From Tistrella bauzanensis (lineage in GTDB: Bacteria > Pseudomonadota > Alphaproteobacteria > Tistrellales > Tistrellaceae), in the NCBI RefSeq assembly GCF_014636235.1, contig NZ_BMDZ01000025.1, forward strand, positions 1 to 64,000: a stretch of 64,000 nucleotides of DNA. Direction: 5' to 3'. The notes under the pieces are model-generated. The model was not told the DNA's origin. It was given only the letters and a program-made list of their open reading frames with translations, and made no database searches. Both the position numbers and the translations under genes were made by a program. Position 1 is the first letter of the stretch. Each line of letters opens with the position of its first letter. Of this stretch, positions 9,429-19,805 are shown piece after piece.

Positions 9429-10640
9429 ATGCGCATGCTCATGACCAGCCTGGCCGGAGACGGTCTCAGCGATGCCAGCTCCGGCACGATGGATCGCCAG
9501 CGCGACTATGCGCGCGCGGCCGGTGCCGCTGTCGAAATTGTCGCCCTCACCAGCCCGGCTCGTGCCGTGGCAGCCGCCGCCGCCGGCGATGCTGTGGCGG
9601 ATGCGGCCGGGCGCGTGCGGGTGATACCTGTTGCGGGGGCATCAATGCTGCGGGCGGTGCCAGGGCTGATCCGGGTGGCGCGGGCGCGGGCGGCTGTGTT
9701 CCAGCCTGCCCTGATCTATACTCAGGATCCGTTTTTCAGCGGATTGGCGGGGCTGGCGGCAAGCCGTGCGGCACCGGGTGCGGTGCTGCTGGTTGGCAAC
9801 CATTCGACGATCTTTTCAGGAGACCGCTGGATCGCGGAGAAGCCGGCGCGCAACTGCTTATTGAAGCGGCTGGCGGCCCATGTCTTCCGGCATGCCGATG
9901 CGGCGCGGGTGGTCAACGTGGATGAGGCGGCAGCGCTGGCCCTGGCCTGCGATCTTGAGCCGGCACGGATCGACGCCATCCCGATGCCGTTCGCGATCGA
10001 GCCCTTCGCCCGCCCGGTCGACTCTGCCGAGCGCATCCGTGCCCGTGCCATGCTGGGTGCGGGACCGGATGATCCGCTGTTGCTGTGGGTGGGGCGGCCG
10101 GTGCCGTTCAAGCGATTGCCGGTGGTGATCGATGCCGCCGGCAAGGTGCTGCGGGCGCGACCGGATGCCCGCTTCGCGATGGTCGGCGACCGACGTCTCG
10201 CGCGTGAGGATCTTGACGCCATGATCACCGCCACCGGTGCCGCCGACCGGATAACCTGGCTGGATCAGGGGCTGCCCCATGATGCGTTGCCAGCGGTGTT
10301 CGCGGCGGCCGATGTGTTCCTGATGGGCTCGCATTACGAGGGATTTGGCGGCGTTCTGGTCGAGGCCGCCGCCGCCGGTCTGCCTGCGGTCTCGACGGCC
10401 GCCGATGGACCGCGGGCGGTGATCGAGGACGGTGTCACCGGCTGGCTGGTGCCGGTGGATGATGCGGCGGCGCTGGCGCACAACACGTTGGTTCTGCTGG
10501 CTGATCCTGAGATGCGGGTGCGGATGGGGGCCACCGCCCGTGCCCGCGCCCTGGACCGCTTCGGCTATCGGGCCACCCTCGATCGGGTCGTGGAGAGCTG
10601 GCAGCGTCAGCTCGCCCTCGGTCACCGCAATCGGAGCTGA
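9429..10640 (+). CDS. GT4-family glycosyltransferase, first of three coupled
   Basis: A 403-residue GT-B glycosyltransferase beginning MRMLMTSLAGDGLSD. An ATG at 9411 is an alternative start. The donor domain contains LWVGRPVPFKR and the motif HYEGFGGVLVEAAAAGLP with its paired glutamates. It is the first gene of a tight three-gene glycosyltransferase operon: the next gene starts 4 bp after its stop and the third overlaps by ATGA. The frame is open far upstream, but that part is antisense to flippase copy 2 and not coding. It is expected to extend a lipid-linked oligosaccharide. Sugar unknown. Confidence 0.86.
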   Translation: MRMLMTSLAGDGLSDASSGTMDRQRDYARAAGAAVEIVALTSPARAVAAAAAGDAVADAAGRVRVIPVAGASMLRAVPGLIRVARARAAVFQPALIYTQDPFFSGLAGLAASRAAPGAVLLVGNHSTIFSGDRWIAEKPARNCLLKRLAAHVFRHADAARVVNVDEAAALALACDLEPARIDAIPMPFAIEPFARPVDSAERIRARAMLGAGPDDPLLLWVGRPVPFKRLPVVIDAAGKVLRARPDARFAMVGDRRLAREDLDAMITATGAADRITWLDQGLPHDALPAVFAAADVFLMGSHYEGFGGVLVEAAAAGLPAVSTAADGPRAVIEDGVTGWLVPVDDAAALAHNTLVLLADPEMRVRMGATARARALDRFGYRATLDRVVESWQRQLALGHRNRS

Positions 10641-10644
10641 TGCC

Positions 10645-11760
10645 ATGCGTGTCGTTCATCTGATCACCACCCTGGGCCGCGGCGGCGCCGAAACCCAGTT
10701 GCTGATGATGATCCGCCATCAGATCCGCGAGCAGGGCATCGAGGTGCATCTTCGGGTGCTGTATGGATCGATGGCCTTCGAGCCGGCTTTCCGCGAGGCC
10801 GGTGTCGCCTCGATCGAACGCCTGTCGGGGGACAGGCTGGACGGCCGCGTGGCATTTCGGCGCCTGCGCCATGAGCTGACGGTCCTGAAGCCGGACGTCC
10901 TGCACACCCATCTGATGAAGGCGAATGCGATCGGCGGTCTTGCCGGCTGGCGGGCGCGGGTGCCGGCGGTGGTGGCCCATAAGCATAATGACGAGGAGCA
11001 CATGCGCCGGCGCCCGGTGGCGCTGGCCCATGACCTGCTGTCACGGCTGACCGACGACGCGGTGGTCTATCTGTCGGACCATGTCGCCCGCTTCTTTCGC
11101 GACAAGGGGACATGGCCGCATCCGAACGGCCATGTCGTGCCCTATGGCTTCGAACCCGCGATCTATGGTCGGGCACGTGATCTGCGCGCCGAGCTTGGTC
11201 TTCGCGAGGATGACATCCTGTTTGGCACAGTGGCGCGGATCGCGCCGCAAAAGGGTATGGACGTGCTGATCCGCGCCTTCGAGGCCGTGGCCGATCGTGA
11301 GACGCGGGCACATCTGGCGATTGTCGGCGGCCCGGGATTCGATGCGGCGCATGTGGCGCTGATCGAAGGGCTGGCCCGGGACAGTCGTCATGCCGGCCGC
11401 ATCCACTTGACCGGCCAGATCCAGACACCGATGGATGCCTTCGCGGCCCTGGATGTCTTCATGCTCGCCTCGCGCTGGGAGGGCTTCGGCCTTGTCCTGC
11501 TGGAAGCGATGGCCGCCGGCTGCACGATCATCGCGACCCGCGTGTCGGCGATCCCCGAGGTCGTGCGCGACGGGGTTGACGGGCAACTGGTGCCTGCGGA
11601 AGATCCCGCCGCGCTGGCTGATGCCATGACCGCACTGATCGCGGTCGGTCGGCCTGTGAAGCGCCCCAATGCCGGGCGACTGGCGGATTTTTCGCCCCAA
11701 GCCAGTTTTGGGCGCATCCGCGCCCTTTATGACAGCCTGCTGGAGCCCAGACCCCGATGA
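10645..11760 (+). CDS. GT4-family glycosyltransferase, second of three coupled
   Basis: A 371-residue glycosyltransferase starting MRVVHLITTLGRGGAE, a textbook GT4 N-terminus with the glycine-rich acceptor-side loop. The donor-side motif SRWEGFGLVLLEAMAAG is present. The ATG at 10645 is supported by a GGAG about 10 bases upstream, inside the end of the previous gene. The stop overlaps the next start (ATGA at 11757-11760). It belongs to the same three-transferase operon. Confidence 0.9.
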   Translation: MRVVHLITTLGRGGAETQLLMMIRHQIREQGIEVHLRVLYGSMAFEPAFREAGVASIERLSGDRLDGRVAFRRLRHELTVLKPDVLHTHLMKANAIGGLAGWRARVPAVVAHKHNDEEHMRRRPVALAHDLLSRLTDDAVVYLSDHVARFFRDKGTWPHPNGHVVPYGFEPAIYGRARDLRAELGLREDDILFGTVARIAPQKGMDVLIRAFEAVADRETRAHLAIVGGPGFDAAHVALIEGLARDSRHAGRIHLTGQIQTPMDAFAALDVFMLASRWEGFGLVLLEAMAAGCTIIATRVSAIPEVVRDGVDGQLVPAEDPAALADAMTALIAVGRPVKRPNAGRLADFSPQASFGRIRALYDSLLEPRPR

Positions 11761-12914
11761 CCGGTGTGCAGTTCGACCGCCCCTTGCGCATTCTTCAGGT
11801 CACCGAGGCGGCGCTGGGTGGCGCCGGGCGCAATGTCATCGACCTGTGCGACGGCATGGCGGCACGTGGCCATCATGTGACGCTGGTCTGGTCGGCCGAT
11901 CGGGCCGACGGGCCGTTTCTGGCCGGCCTGCGCGATCTGGGCGGCCGGGTCGAGGCGATCGAACTGACCATGCGCCGCAACCCGCGGCCGGGCGATTACG
12001 GCGACCTGATGGCGCTGCGCCGGATCATTGCCGCGCGCGCGCCGCTGGATGTGCTGCATGCCCATTGCAGCAAGGCGGGGCTGCTGGCGCGGCTTGCGCG
12101 GCTGCGCCAGACCGTGAGGTCGGTGGTCTATACCCCCCACGGGCTGGTGACGCTCAACCCCGATCGCGGCCGGCTGGGCCGGATGGTCTATGGGGTGATC
12201 GAGCGCGCGGCGGCGCCGCTGGCCGACAAGATCATCGCGGTCTCGGAAGATGAACGGGTGCATGCCCGCGAGGCGCTGAGCATCGACCGCAGGCGTCTGG
12301 AGCGGGTGGCCAACGGCATCGCGCCGCTGGAGCCGGTCGGCCGTAACCAGACCCGCCAGGAACTGGGGCTGCCGCAGGACGCGCTGGTGGTGGGCTTCGT
12401 GGGCCGGCTGGTGTTCGAAAAGGCGCCGGAACGGCTGCCGGCGCTGGCGGCTGCGGTACGCGAGATGGGCCATGACCCGGTCTGGGCGATCATCGGCGAC
12501 GGTCCCTATGGCGACGATGTCAAGGCCGAGGCGCGACGTCTGGGGCTGGACCGGATGCTGTGGCTGGGCGTGCAGGATGGCGCCCGCGCCATGGCCGGTT
12601 TCGACATTCTGGCGATGCCCAGCCGCAAGGAAGGCCTGCCCTATACGCTGATCGAGGCGCTGTACCGCCATCTGCCGACGGTGGCCATGGATGTCGGCGG
12701 CGCGCGTGAACTTTATGGCGATGGCCGCGCCGGGCTGGTGACGCCGCCGGGCGACATCCAGGCCATGGCGACAGCCATTGCCGGCCTGCTGGCCGACGAG
12801 GCCGCCCGCGCAGCGATGGCCGAGGCGGCGGGGCGGCTCGCCCGCGACTATTCGGTGGACATGATGGTGGAGCGCACGCTGGGCGTCTATGCGCGTGCGC
12901 TCGCCGGCGGCTGA
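11757..12914 (+). CDS. GT4-family glycosyltransferase, third of three coupled
   Basis: A 385-residue glycosyltransferase. The N-terminal segment RILQVTEAALGGAGRNVIDL carries the glycine-rich loop, followed by HAHCSKAGLLARLA typical of GT4 enzymes acting on amino-sugar glycans. The donor-side motif RKEGLPYTLIEAL has the paired glutamates. It is translationally coupled to the upstream transferase. It ends abutting the convergent aldehyde dehydrogenase gene, which marks the right edge of the first glycan cluster. Confidence 0.9.
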   Translation: MTGVQFDRPLRILQVTEAALGGAGRNVIDLCDGMAARGHHVTLVWSADRADGPFLAGLRDLGGRVEAIELTMRRNPRPGDYGDLMALRRIIAARAPLDVLHAHCSKAGLLARLARLRQTVRSVVYTPHGLVTLNPDRGRLGRMVYGVIERAAAPLADKIIAVSEDERVHAREALSIDRRRLERVANGIAPLEPVGRNQTRQELGLPQDALVVGFVGRLVFEKAPERLPALAAAVREMGHDPVWAIIGDGPYGDDVKAEARRLGLDRMLWLGVQDGARAMAGFDILAMPSRKEGLPYTLIEALYRHLPTVAMDVGGARELYGDGRAGLVTPPGDIQAMATAIAGLLADEAARAAMAEAAGRLARDYSVDMMVERTLGVYARALAGG

Positions 12915-14363
12915 TCACAGACCGGTCTTCACCATCACATGGCGCACGGTGGTGTAATCCTCCAGCGCATACATGCTCATATCCTTGCCATAGCCCGACT
13001 GCTTCACGCCGCCATGGGGCATTTCATTGGCCAGCATGAAGTGGCAGTTCACCCAGGTGCAGCCATAGCGCAGCCGCGCCGCCGTGGCCATGGCGGTGCT
13101 GATATCCTTCGACCAGACCGACGAGGCCAGCCCGTAATCGCTGTCATTGGCCCAGTTGACCGCGTCGTCGACATCGCTGAACCGGGTGACCGACACGACC
13201 GGGCCGAACACCTCGCGGCGGACGATCTCGTCGTCCTGGCGGGCGCCGGCCACAACGGTCGGCTCATAGAAGAAGCCGTTTCCTGCCGCCTGACGGCCCC
13301 CGGTCGTGATCTCGATATGCTCAAGCTCGCTGGCGCGTTCCACGAAGGACGACACGCGGGCGCGCTGGCGGGCGGAAATCAGCGGGCCGATATCGTTCAG
13401 ACTGTCGTCGTCCTGGCCGAAATTCAGCGTCTTCACCGCGCCCGACAGGTCGGCGACCAGCTTGTCGTAGATCTTCGGGCCGGCATAGATCCGGCAGGCG
13501 GCGGTGCAGTCCTGGCCGGCATTGTAATAGCCGAAGATCTTCACGCCCTCGACCACCGCCGCCAGATCGGCATCGTCGAATACGATCACCGGTGCCTTGC
13601 CGCCCAGTTCCAGATGGGTGCGCTTCACCGACCGCGCGGCGGCGGTCAGCACCTTCTTGCCGGTGGCGATGTCGCCGGTCAGCGAGACCATCGCGACTTT
13701 TGGGTGGTCGATCAGCCGCTGGCCGACCGTCTCGCCGCGGCCGACCACGACATTGACCACGCCTTCGGGGAAGATCTCGGCGATGATGCCGGCCAGCTTC
13801 AGCATGGTCAGCGGCGTCTGTTCCGATGGCTTGATCACCACGGTGTTGCCGCCGGCCAGTGCCGGCGCCAGCTTCCACGCGGCCATCATCAGCGGATAGT
13901 TCCAGGGCGCGATCGAGGCGACGACCCCCACCGGATCACGCCGGATCATCGAGGTATGGCCGGCCAGATATTCACCGGCCACCGCGCCATGCATGCAGCG
14001 CGCGGCGCCGGCGAAGAACCGGAAGCAGTCGACGATCGCCGGGATCTCGTCGGCCAGCACCGCGTGGCGGGGCTTGCCGCAATTCAGCGCCTCCAATGCG
14101 GCGAAGCCTTCGGCCTCGCGCTCGATCCGGTCGGCGAGGCGCAGCAGCAGGATCGAGCGTTCGGCCGGCGTGGTGCGCGACCAGTGGCTGAAGGCGGTCT
14201 CGGCCGCGGTCACCGCCTGATCGATCTGGTCGGGCGATGCCTCGGGCAGCTCCAGGATGGTCGCTTCCGTCCTGGGGTTCAGGATGACCTCGGCCGTCTC
14301 GGTGCCGGCAACGAAGTCCGGGCCGATCAGCATCCGCGTATCCATGGGGGCTGTATTGTCCAT
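12915..14363 (-). CDS. patD: Gamma-aminobutyraldehyde dehydrogenase (YdcW/PatD type)
   Basis: A 482-residue NAD-dependent aldehyde dehydrogenase. The catalytic cysteine is C286 ([11 protein letters not shown]) and the general base is E252 in LELGGK. Long stretches, such as the AGAARC segment, the [20 protein letters not shown] segment and the C-terminal [20 protein letters not shown], match what I recall of E. coli YdcW/PatD. That enzyme oxidises 4-aminobutanal from putrescine to GABA. The start at 14363 has an AGGAGA 9 bases upstream; an earlier in-frame start is not protein-like. It is the last gene of a five-gene unit whose transporter also resembles E. coli ydcSTUV, so the whole unit is likely putrescine or polyamine uptake and breakdown. 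Confidence 0.9.
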   Translation of the reverse strand: MDNTAPMDTRMLIGPDFVAGTETAEVILNPRTEATILELPEASPDQIDQAVTAAETAFSHWSRTTPAERSILLLRLADRIEREAEGFAALEALNCGKPRHAVLADEIPAIVDCFRFFAGAARCMHGAVAGEYLAGHTSMIRRDPVGVVASIAPWNYPLMMAAWKLAPALAGGNTVVIKPSEQTPLTMLKLAGIIAEIFPEGVVNVVVGRGETVGQRLIDHPKVAMVSLTGDIATGKKVLTAAARSVKRTHLELGGKAPVIVFDDADLAAVVEGVKIFGYYNAGQDCTAACRIYAGPKIYDKLVADLSGAVKTLNFGQDDDSLNDIGPLISARQRARVSSFVERASELEHIEITTGGRQAAGNGFFYEPTVVAGARQDDEIVRREVFGPVVSVTRFSDVDDAVNWANDSDYGLASSVWSKDISTAMATAARLRYGCTWVNCHFMLANEMPHGGVKQSGYGKDMSMYALEDYTTVRHVMVKTGL

Positions 14364-14376
14364 CAGAAGGTGTCTC

Positions 14377-15204
14377 CTATTTCCCGGAGCCTTCGACCGC
14401 CTCGCCGCCACGGGTGAGGTAATAGGCGGCAAGGATCGGCAGGAAGGTGGCGATGATCACCAGCACGGCCACGACATTGGTCACCGGCCGCTGACGGGGG
14501 CGAACCAGTTCCTGCAACATCCAGATCGGCAGGGTCGATTGCTGGCCGGCGGTGAAGGTGGTGACGATCACCTCGTCGAACGACAGCGCGAAGGCCAGCA
14601 TGCCGCCGGCGAGCAGGGCGGTTGCGGTGTTCGGCAGGATGACGTGAAAGAAGGTCTGGAAGGCATTGCCGCCCAGATCCATCGACGCCTCGATCAGCGA
14701 CGGGTTCAGCCGGCGCAGCCGGGCGACGGCGTTGTTGTAGACCACGACGATGCAGAAGGTGGCGTGGCCCAGCACGATCGTCCAGAACGAGAACGGGATG
14801 TCGGCGACCCCGAAGGCGGTGCGCAGCGCCATGCCGGTGACGATGCCGGGCAGCGCGATCGGCAGGATCAGCAGCAGGGTCACCGGCTCGCGCCCGAAGA
14901 ACCGGAACCGCGACAGCGCGCCGGCGGCGAGCGTGCCCAGCACCAGCGCCGCGACGGTGGCGATGGCCGCGACTTGCAACGACAGACCCAGCGCATCGCG
15001 GATGTCCTGCCGTTCCCAGGCCACCGCGAACCATTTCAGCGTCAGCCCCGGCGGCGGAAAGGCATAGGACCGTTCCTCGGTGGTGAAGGCATAGAGGATG
15101 ATGAAACCCAGCGGCAGATGCATGAACAGGATGCCGAAGCCGGCGCCCAGCTTCAGCGGCAACGACGCCCGATTGGGATCGGATCGTTTCGGGTCAGACC
15201 GCAT
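14377..15204 (-). CDS. Polyamine-type ABC transporter permease (YdcV/PotC-like)
   Basis: About 275 residues with six predicted membrane spans and the binding-protein-dependent permease EAA loop ([24 protein letters not shown]), which contacts the ATPase. It is one of two inner-membrane permeases of the importer. The ATG at 15204 overlaps the end of the preceding permease by 11 bp; a GTG at 15219 is the alternative. Neighbour order (binding protein, ATPase, permease, permease, aldehyde dehydrogenase) matches E. coli ydcSTUVW. Confidence 0.9.
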   Translation of the reverse strand: MRSDPKRSDPNRASLPLKLGAGFGILFMHLPLGFIILYAFTTEERSYAFPPPGLTLKWFAVAWERQDIRDALGLSLQVAAIATVAALVLGTLAAGALSRFRFFGREPVTLLLILPIALPGIVTGMALRTAFGVADIPFSFWTIVLGHATFCIVVVYNNAVARLRRLNPSLIEASMDLGGNAFQTFFHVILPNTATALLAGGMLAFALSFDEVIVTTFTAGQQSTLPIWMLQELVRPRQRPVTNVVAVLVIIATFLPILAAYYLTRGGEAVEGSGK

Positions 15205-16156
15205 CGAAGGCCCCCACACGCTTGGCGACCGTCAGGAAGATCACCATCACCACGATCGGCACCACCGCGAAGGCGGCGGCCAGCGGCAGATTGCCGGCAA
15301 CCCCCTGCTGCATATAGACCGCCTGTCCCAGCACCAGCGCCGAGGTGCCGATGACCTGCGGCACGATGTAATCGCCAAGCGTCAGCGAGAAGGTGAAGAT
15401 GGCACCCGCCACCACCCCCGGCATCGCCAGCGGCAGCACCACGGTGCGGAAGGTCTGGCCCGGCCGCGCGCCCAGATCGGAGGATGCCTCCAGCATGCTG
15501 GCCGGCACCCGTTCCAGCGCCGCCTGGATCGGCAGGATCATGAACGGCAGCCACAGATACAGAAACACCAGCACCATGCCGGTATAGCTGACCGACAGCG
15601 ACGGCCCACCGACCAGCGGCAGCGACAGCCAGGCATCGATCACACCGCCCAGCCCCAGCCGGGCCGCGACCCAGCCGATGGCGCCTTCCTTGGCCAGCAG
15701 CAGCTTCCAGGCATAGAGCTTGACCAGATAGCTGGACCAGAGCGGCATCATCACCGCCAGATAGAACAGCGCCTTGGCGCGGCCCCGGGCATAGCGGGCG
15801 GCATACCATGCGACTGGAAAGCCGATCACGGCGGCCAGCAGCGTGACCACGGTCGCAAGCCCCACCGTGCGCAGCACGATGTCGAGATTGGCCGGGCGCA
15901 GCAATTCGCCGAACGTCTTCAGGGTCGGCTGATAGATGATCGTGCCCGCGAACTCGTCGATCGAGAACAGGCTGTGGGCCAGCAGGGTGAACAGGGCGCC
16001 CAGATAGATGATGCCCAGCCACAACAGCGGCGGGATCAGCAGGCAGGCGAGCAGCAGCCCGCGCCGGCGAAGGATGATGTCCGACAGCCGCCGGGCGATG
16101 CCGTGCCGCCCGGGCGGGGGTGGCAGCGCGCGCCGGTCGATGGCGGCCGCGGTCAT
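15194..16156 (-). CDS. Polyamine-type ABC transporter permease (YdcU/PotB-like)
   Basis: A 320-residue inner-membrane permease with an arginine-rich N-terminus and about six spans. Its EAA loop ([28 protein letters not shown]) interacts with the ATPase. Its start overlaps the ATPase stop (ATGA at 16153-16156), indicating translational coupling. It pairs with the following permease to form the membrane channel of the importer. Confidence 0.92.
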   Translation of the reverse strand: MTAAAIDRRALPPPPGRHGIARRLSDIILRRRGLLLACLLIPPLLWLGIIYLGALFTLLAHSLFSIDEFAGTIIYQPTLKTFGELLRPANLDIVLRTVGLATVVTLLAAVIGFPVAWYAARYARGRAKALFYLAVMMPLWSSYLVKLYAWKLLLAKEGAIGWVAARLGLGGVIDAWLSLPLVGGPSLSVSYTGMVLVFLYLWLPFMILPIQAALERVPASMLEASSDLGARPGQTFRTVVLPLAMPGVVAGAIFTFSLTLGDYIVPQVIGTSALVLGQAVYMQQGVAGNLPLAAAFAVVPIVVMVIFLTVAKRVGAFDAV

Positions 16157-17220
16157 GCCTCCTCCATCGCGCCAAGGGCGCCGGCCGGAAACACCAGGCG
16201 CACGGCGCTGCCCTCAGGCGGGATGCCGGCCGAGGCGGGCACCGAGACCGAGATCGGGGCACCGGCCGCGCTGCGGACGGTCAGCCGGCGCATCGCACCC
16301 TGATACAGCGCATCGGCCAGCACGCCATCCAGGTGCAGATGGCCGTCGGGCACGGCGGCGCCGGCCGCCAGCAGCGCGATCTTTTCAGGACGCAGCGAGG
16401 CAAGCCGCGCCGGCGCGCCGGCGGCCGCGGCAAGTGCCGGGTCGAGGACGTTGGCGCCGCCCACGAAGCCGGCGACAAACCGGGTGCGCGGGCGTTCATA
16501 CACGGCTTCGGGCGTGTCGACCTGCACGATCCGGCCCTGGTTGAACACGGCCACCCGGTCGGCCATCGACAGGGCCTCGCCCTGATCGTGGGTGACGAAC
16601 ACGAAGGTCAGGCCCAAACGGCGTTGGAGGGCCTTCAGCTCCACCTGCATCTCTTCACGCAGCTTCAGGTCCAGCGCGCCCAGCGGTTCATCCAGCAGCA
16701 GCACCCGTGGCTCCAGCACCAGGGCGCGGGCCAACGCCACCCGCTGGCGCTGGCCGCCCGACAATTGCGCCGGCTTGCGGTCGCCGAAGCCGTCGAGCCG
16801 CACCAGCGCCAGGGCGGCATCGGCGCGCTCGCCGCGCTGGCGGCGGTCCATACCACGCATCCGCAGACCATAGGCGACGTTGTCGCGCACGCTCAGATGC
16901 GGGAACAGGGCATAGTCCTGAAACACGGTATTTACCGCGCGGGCATAGGGGGGCACGCCGTCGACGGTGTCGCCGAAGATCTCGATATGGCCGGTGGTCG
17001 GCTGCTCGAAACCGGCGATCAGCCGCAGGCAGGTGGTCTTGCCCGAGCCCGACGGCCCCAGCATCGCGAAGAATTCGCCGGCGATGATGTCGAGGTCGAC
17101 CGCATCCACCGCCCGGACCGCGCCGAAATGGCGCGACACGGCGGTGAAACGCACGGCCGGCATGGCCGGTGCTGCGGCGGTGGCGACCGCGCTGTCCGGG
17201 ATCAATGGCATCGTCAGCAT
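16153..17220 (-). CDS. Polyamine-type ABC transporter ATPase (YdcT/PotA-like)
   Basis: A 355-residue ATP-binding subunit. The Walker A motif GPSGSGKTT is at 55-63, the signature [15 protein letters not shown] near 153, and Walker [12 protein letters not shown] follows. A C-terminal TOBE-like regulatory domain from about 270 is typical of PotA/CysA/MalK-type subunits. It energises import from the cytoplasmic side. The gene follows the binding-protein gene after a 90-bp gap and is coupled to the next permease. Confidence 0.93.
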   Translation of the reverse strand: MLTMPLIPDSAVATAAAPAMPAVRFTAVSRHFGAVRAVDAVDLDIIAGEFFAMLGPSGSGKTTCLRLIAGFEQPTTGHIEIFGDTVDGVPPYARAVNTVFQDYALFPHLSVRDNVAYGLRMRGMDRRQRGERADAALALVRLDGFGDRKPAQLSGGQRQRVALARALVLEPRVLLLDEPLGALDLKLREEMQVELKALQRRLGLTFVFVTHDQGEALSMADRVAVFNQGRIVQVDTPEAVYERPRTRFVAGFVGGANVLDPALAAAAGAPARLASLRPEKIALLAAGAAVPDGHLHLDGVLADALYQGAMRRLTVRSAAGAPISVSVPASAGIPPEGSAVRLVFPAGALGAMEEA

Positions 17221-17310
17221 CAGCCGTTCACGGATGGACGGAGAAGGATGGGGCAGGGATGTGGGGCATGCGCAGCCGGAGACGGGTGCACACGCCCGAC
17301 GATGGCCCGG

Positions 17311-18486
17311 TCAGCGGCCGCCCAGCACCGCGATATAGTCCGACACCCAGCGGTAATAGGGCACGCAGCCCTCGGCCTGGCTTTCGCATTTCGACACAGG
17401 GGTGCGCCAGAAGCTGATCCGCTCGAAATTGCCCATGCCGTTGGTGGCGCAGCCCTCGTCGCCCAGCAGCGCATTACCGGTGCAGGCCGCCGGCACCGAC
17501 GGCACCGATCCGAACCATGCAGCAAGATCGCCCTGAACCTTGGGGGCCAGCGAATGCTCCATCCACAGATAGGCGCAAGTGGGATGGGCCGCGTCGGCAT
17601 GCATCATGGTGGTGTCGGCCCAGCCCGTGGCGCCTTCCTCGGGGATGGTCGAGGCGATCGGCTTGCCCTGCCCCTTCAGAAGATTGACCTGGAACGGCCA
17701 TGACGATGACGCGACGACGCCCTCATTGGTGAAATCGTCGATCTGAACCATGGCGTCGTGCCAATAGCGCTGGACGATCTTGCGCTGGCCGCGCAGCAGG
17801 TCGAGTGCCGCCTTATACTGCACCTCGGTCAGCTCATACGGATCCTTGATGCCCAGATCCGGCTGATGAGCCATCAGATAGAGCGCCGCGTCGGCGATAT
17901 AGATCGGCCCGTCGAAGGCCTGGATGCGGCCCTTGTTGGATTTGCCGTCGGGCAGGGTGGTTTCCTCGAACACCACCTTCCACGACGTCGGCGCCTCGTT
18001 GAAGACCTCGGTCGAATACATCAGCACGTTGGAGCCCCATTGATAGGGCGTGCCGTAATGGACCCCGTCGACCGTATGCCAGGGCGCGCTCTTCAGCCGG
18101 TCGTCGACCGTGTTCCAGCTCGGGATCAGGTCGGTGTTGATCGGCTGGACCTTCTTGCCGGCGATCAGGCGCAGGCTGGCATCGCCCGACGCGGTCACCA
18201 GATCGAAGCCGCCCTCGTTCATCAGCGCCACCATCTCGTCGGATGTGCCGGCGGTCTTGATGGTGACCTTGCAGCCGGTCGCGGCCTCGAAGCCGCTGAC
18301 CCAGTCGTAATCCTTGTCGGTTTCACCGCGTTCGATATAGCCGGGCCAGGCGACGATATCGACCTGCCCCTCGCCCGCGCCGAGCGCCGTCATCATGCCG
18401 GCGGCGGCGGCGCCACCGGCCCCCGCCAACTGGCCCGCGACCAATGCGGTGCCGACGGCACCGGCGACCAAAGCCTTGATGCGCAT
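17311..18486 (-). CDS. Polyamine-type ABC transporter periplasmic binding protein (YdcS/PotD-like)
   Basis: A 391-residue secreted solute-binding protein. The start MRIKALVAGAVGTALVAG is an arginine/lysine-led signal peptide ending in an alanine-rich stretch (GAAAAG). The mature part begins GQVDIVAWPGYIERG, typical of PotD-like proteins. The ATG at 18486 has GGGAG in front of it; the upstream ATG at 18519 would spoil the signal peptide. It is the first gene of the five-gene polyamine unit, so its 174-bp upstream gap should hold the operon promoter. Ligand (putrescine, spermidine or GABA-related) is inferred from synteny. Confidence 0.9.
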   Translation of the reverse strand: MRIKALVAGAVGTALVAGQLAGAGGAAAAGMMTALGAGEGQVDIVAWPGYIERGETDKDYDWVSGFEAATGCKVTIKTAGTSDEMVALMNEGGFDLVTASGDASLRLIAGKKVQPINTDLIPSWNTVDDRLKSAPWHTVDGVHYGTPYQWGSNVLMYSTEVFNEAPTSWKVVFEETTLPDGKSNKGRIQAFDGPIYIADAALYLMAHQPDLGIKDPYELTEVQYKAALDLLRGQRKIVQRYWHDAMVQIDDFTNEGVVASSSWPFQVNLLKGQGKPIASTIPEEGATGWADTTMMHADAAHPTCAYLWMEHSLAPKVQGDLAAWFGSVPSVPAACTGNALLGDEGCATNGMGNFERISFWRTPVSKCESQAEGCVPYYRWVSDYIAVLGGR

Positions 18487-18660
18487 GGTTGTCTCCCTCA
18501 AGGTCTGTGCCGGCCGCACAGGTGGGGCTTTCAGCCCTCGAACCCGTCTCCCTGCGGCCCATGTCCCTGAGGGTCAGTGTGCGCGTGGCCGGCGACCCTG
18601 CGCCACACCAAAGCATCGAAGGTTGGCTATCGGAAAAACCGATGGGCTCTGCGCGGTCGC

Positions 18661-19788
18661 TCAGCGCGGCCCCAGGATCTCGTCATTATGCTCGCCCAGC
18701 CGTGGCGCGCGGTTGCGGATGCCGGGGCGTTCCCCGCCCAGCGACACTGGCAGACCAACCACGTCCAAGTCGGTATCCGGAATGCGCGCGACCAGATCGA
18801 GGGCTGCCAACTGGGCATCGGCCGCGATTTCGGCCAGCGAATGGATCGGCGAACAGGGAATACCCACGGCTTCAAGGCGCGCCGCCCATTCGGCCTTGCC
18901 GCGGGTGCGCATGATCGCCTCCAGCTCGGGCAGCAGGGTCGCCTTGTTGGCCACCCGCAATCCGTTGGTGGCATAGCGCGGATCGTCCGCCCAGTCGGGT
19001 CGGCCGACCTCGCGGGCGAGCTTGGCGAACAGCCGGTCATTGGCGGCCGCGACCACGATCTCGCCGTCGGATGTCGGCAGCGACTGGAAAACCACGACAT
19101 TGGGGTTGCCGCTGGCATGACGTTGCGGCTGGCGGCCGGTGACCTTGAAGGCGGCGAAATAGATCGCGAGCCAGCCCATGGCGGTTTCCAGCAGCGACAC
19201 GTCGACCGTGATGCCCCGGCCGGTGGTGCCGCGCTGAAGCAGAGCCGCCAGGCAACCCAGCGCCGCCCAGACCCCTGTGCCCAGATCCAGCACCTGCATA
19301 CCCACCCGCGAGGGCGGGCCTTCGGGTGTGCCGTTGACGCTGAAGATGCCGGCGAATGCCTGGATGATCGGTTCATAGCCCGGCTTCAGGCGCATCGGCC
19401 CCGTGGCGCCGAATGCCCAGAGCGAGCAATAGATCAGGCGTGGATTGAGCGCGGCGAGGCTGTCGGCGTCGAGGCCGATCTGTTCCATCATGCCCGGGCG
19501 CATGTTCTGGACCAGGATATCGGCGTCGGCCAGCAGATCCCGCAATCTGGCAAGGCCGGCCGGATCCTTCAGATCCAGCGTGATGCCGCGCTTGTTGCGG
19601 TTCATGGCGTGGAAGGTGACGGCGGTGTCGCCGGCGAACGGAGGGCCCCAGCCGCGGGCATCGTCGCCGCCATCGGGCCGTTCCACCTTGATCACGTCGG
19701 CGCCGAGGGACGCCAGGATTTCGCCGGCATGGGGGCCGGCGAGATTCTGGGCGATCTCGATCACCTTGATACCGTTGAGGGGCAGCAT
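18661..19788 (-). CDS. CaiB/BaiF-family CoA-transferase
   Basis: A 375-residue family III CoA-transferase, which moves CoA between acyl-CoA and free carboxylic acids in the cytoplasm. The N-terminus (LPLNGIKVIEIAQNLAGPHAGEILASLGADVIKVERP) is diagnostic. RNKRGITLDLKDPAG and the central DVSLLETAMGW also fit the family. The ATG at 19788 lies 12 bases after GGAG. The gene starts 17 bp after an enoyl-CoA hydratase on the same strand, so they probably share a transcript. Together they suggest CoA activation followed by hydration of an unsaturated or branched carboxylate. A carnitine-like substrate is possible but not shown. Confidence 0.9.
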   Translation of the reverse strand: MLPLNGIKVIEIAQNLAGPHAGEILASLGADVIKVERPDGGDDARGWGPPFAGDTAVTFHAMNRNKRGITLDLKDPAGLARLRDLLADADILVQNMRPGMMEQIGLDADSLAALNPRLIYCSLWAFGATGPMRLKPGYEPIIQAFAGIFSVNGTPEGPPSRVGMQVLDLGTGVWAALGCLAALLQRGTTGRGITVDVSLLETAMGWLAIYFAAFKVTGRQPQRHASGNPNVVVFQSLPTSDGEIVVAAANDRLFAKLAREVGRPDWADDPRYATNGLRVANKATLLPELEAIMRTRGKAEWAARLEAVGIPCSPIHSLAEIAADAQLAALDLVARIPDTDLDVVGLPVSLGGERPGIRNRAPRLGEHNDEILGPR

Positions 19789-19805
19789 GACGGTTGGGGT
19801 CTCCT

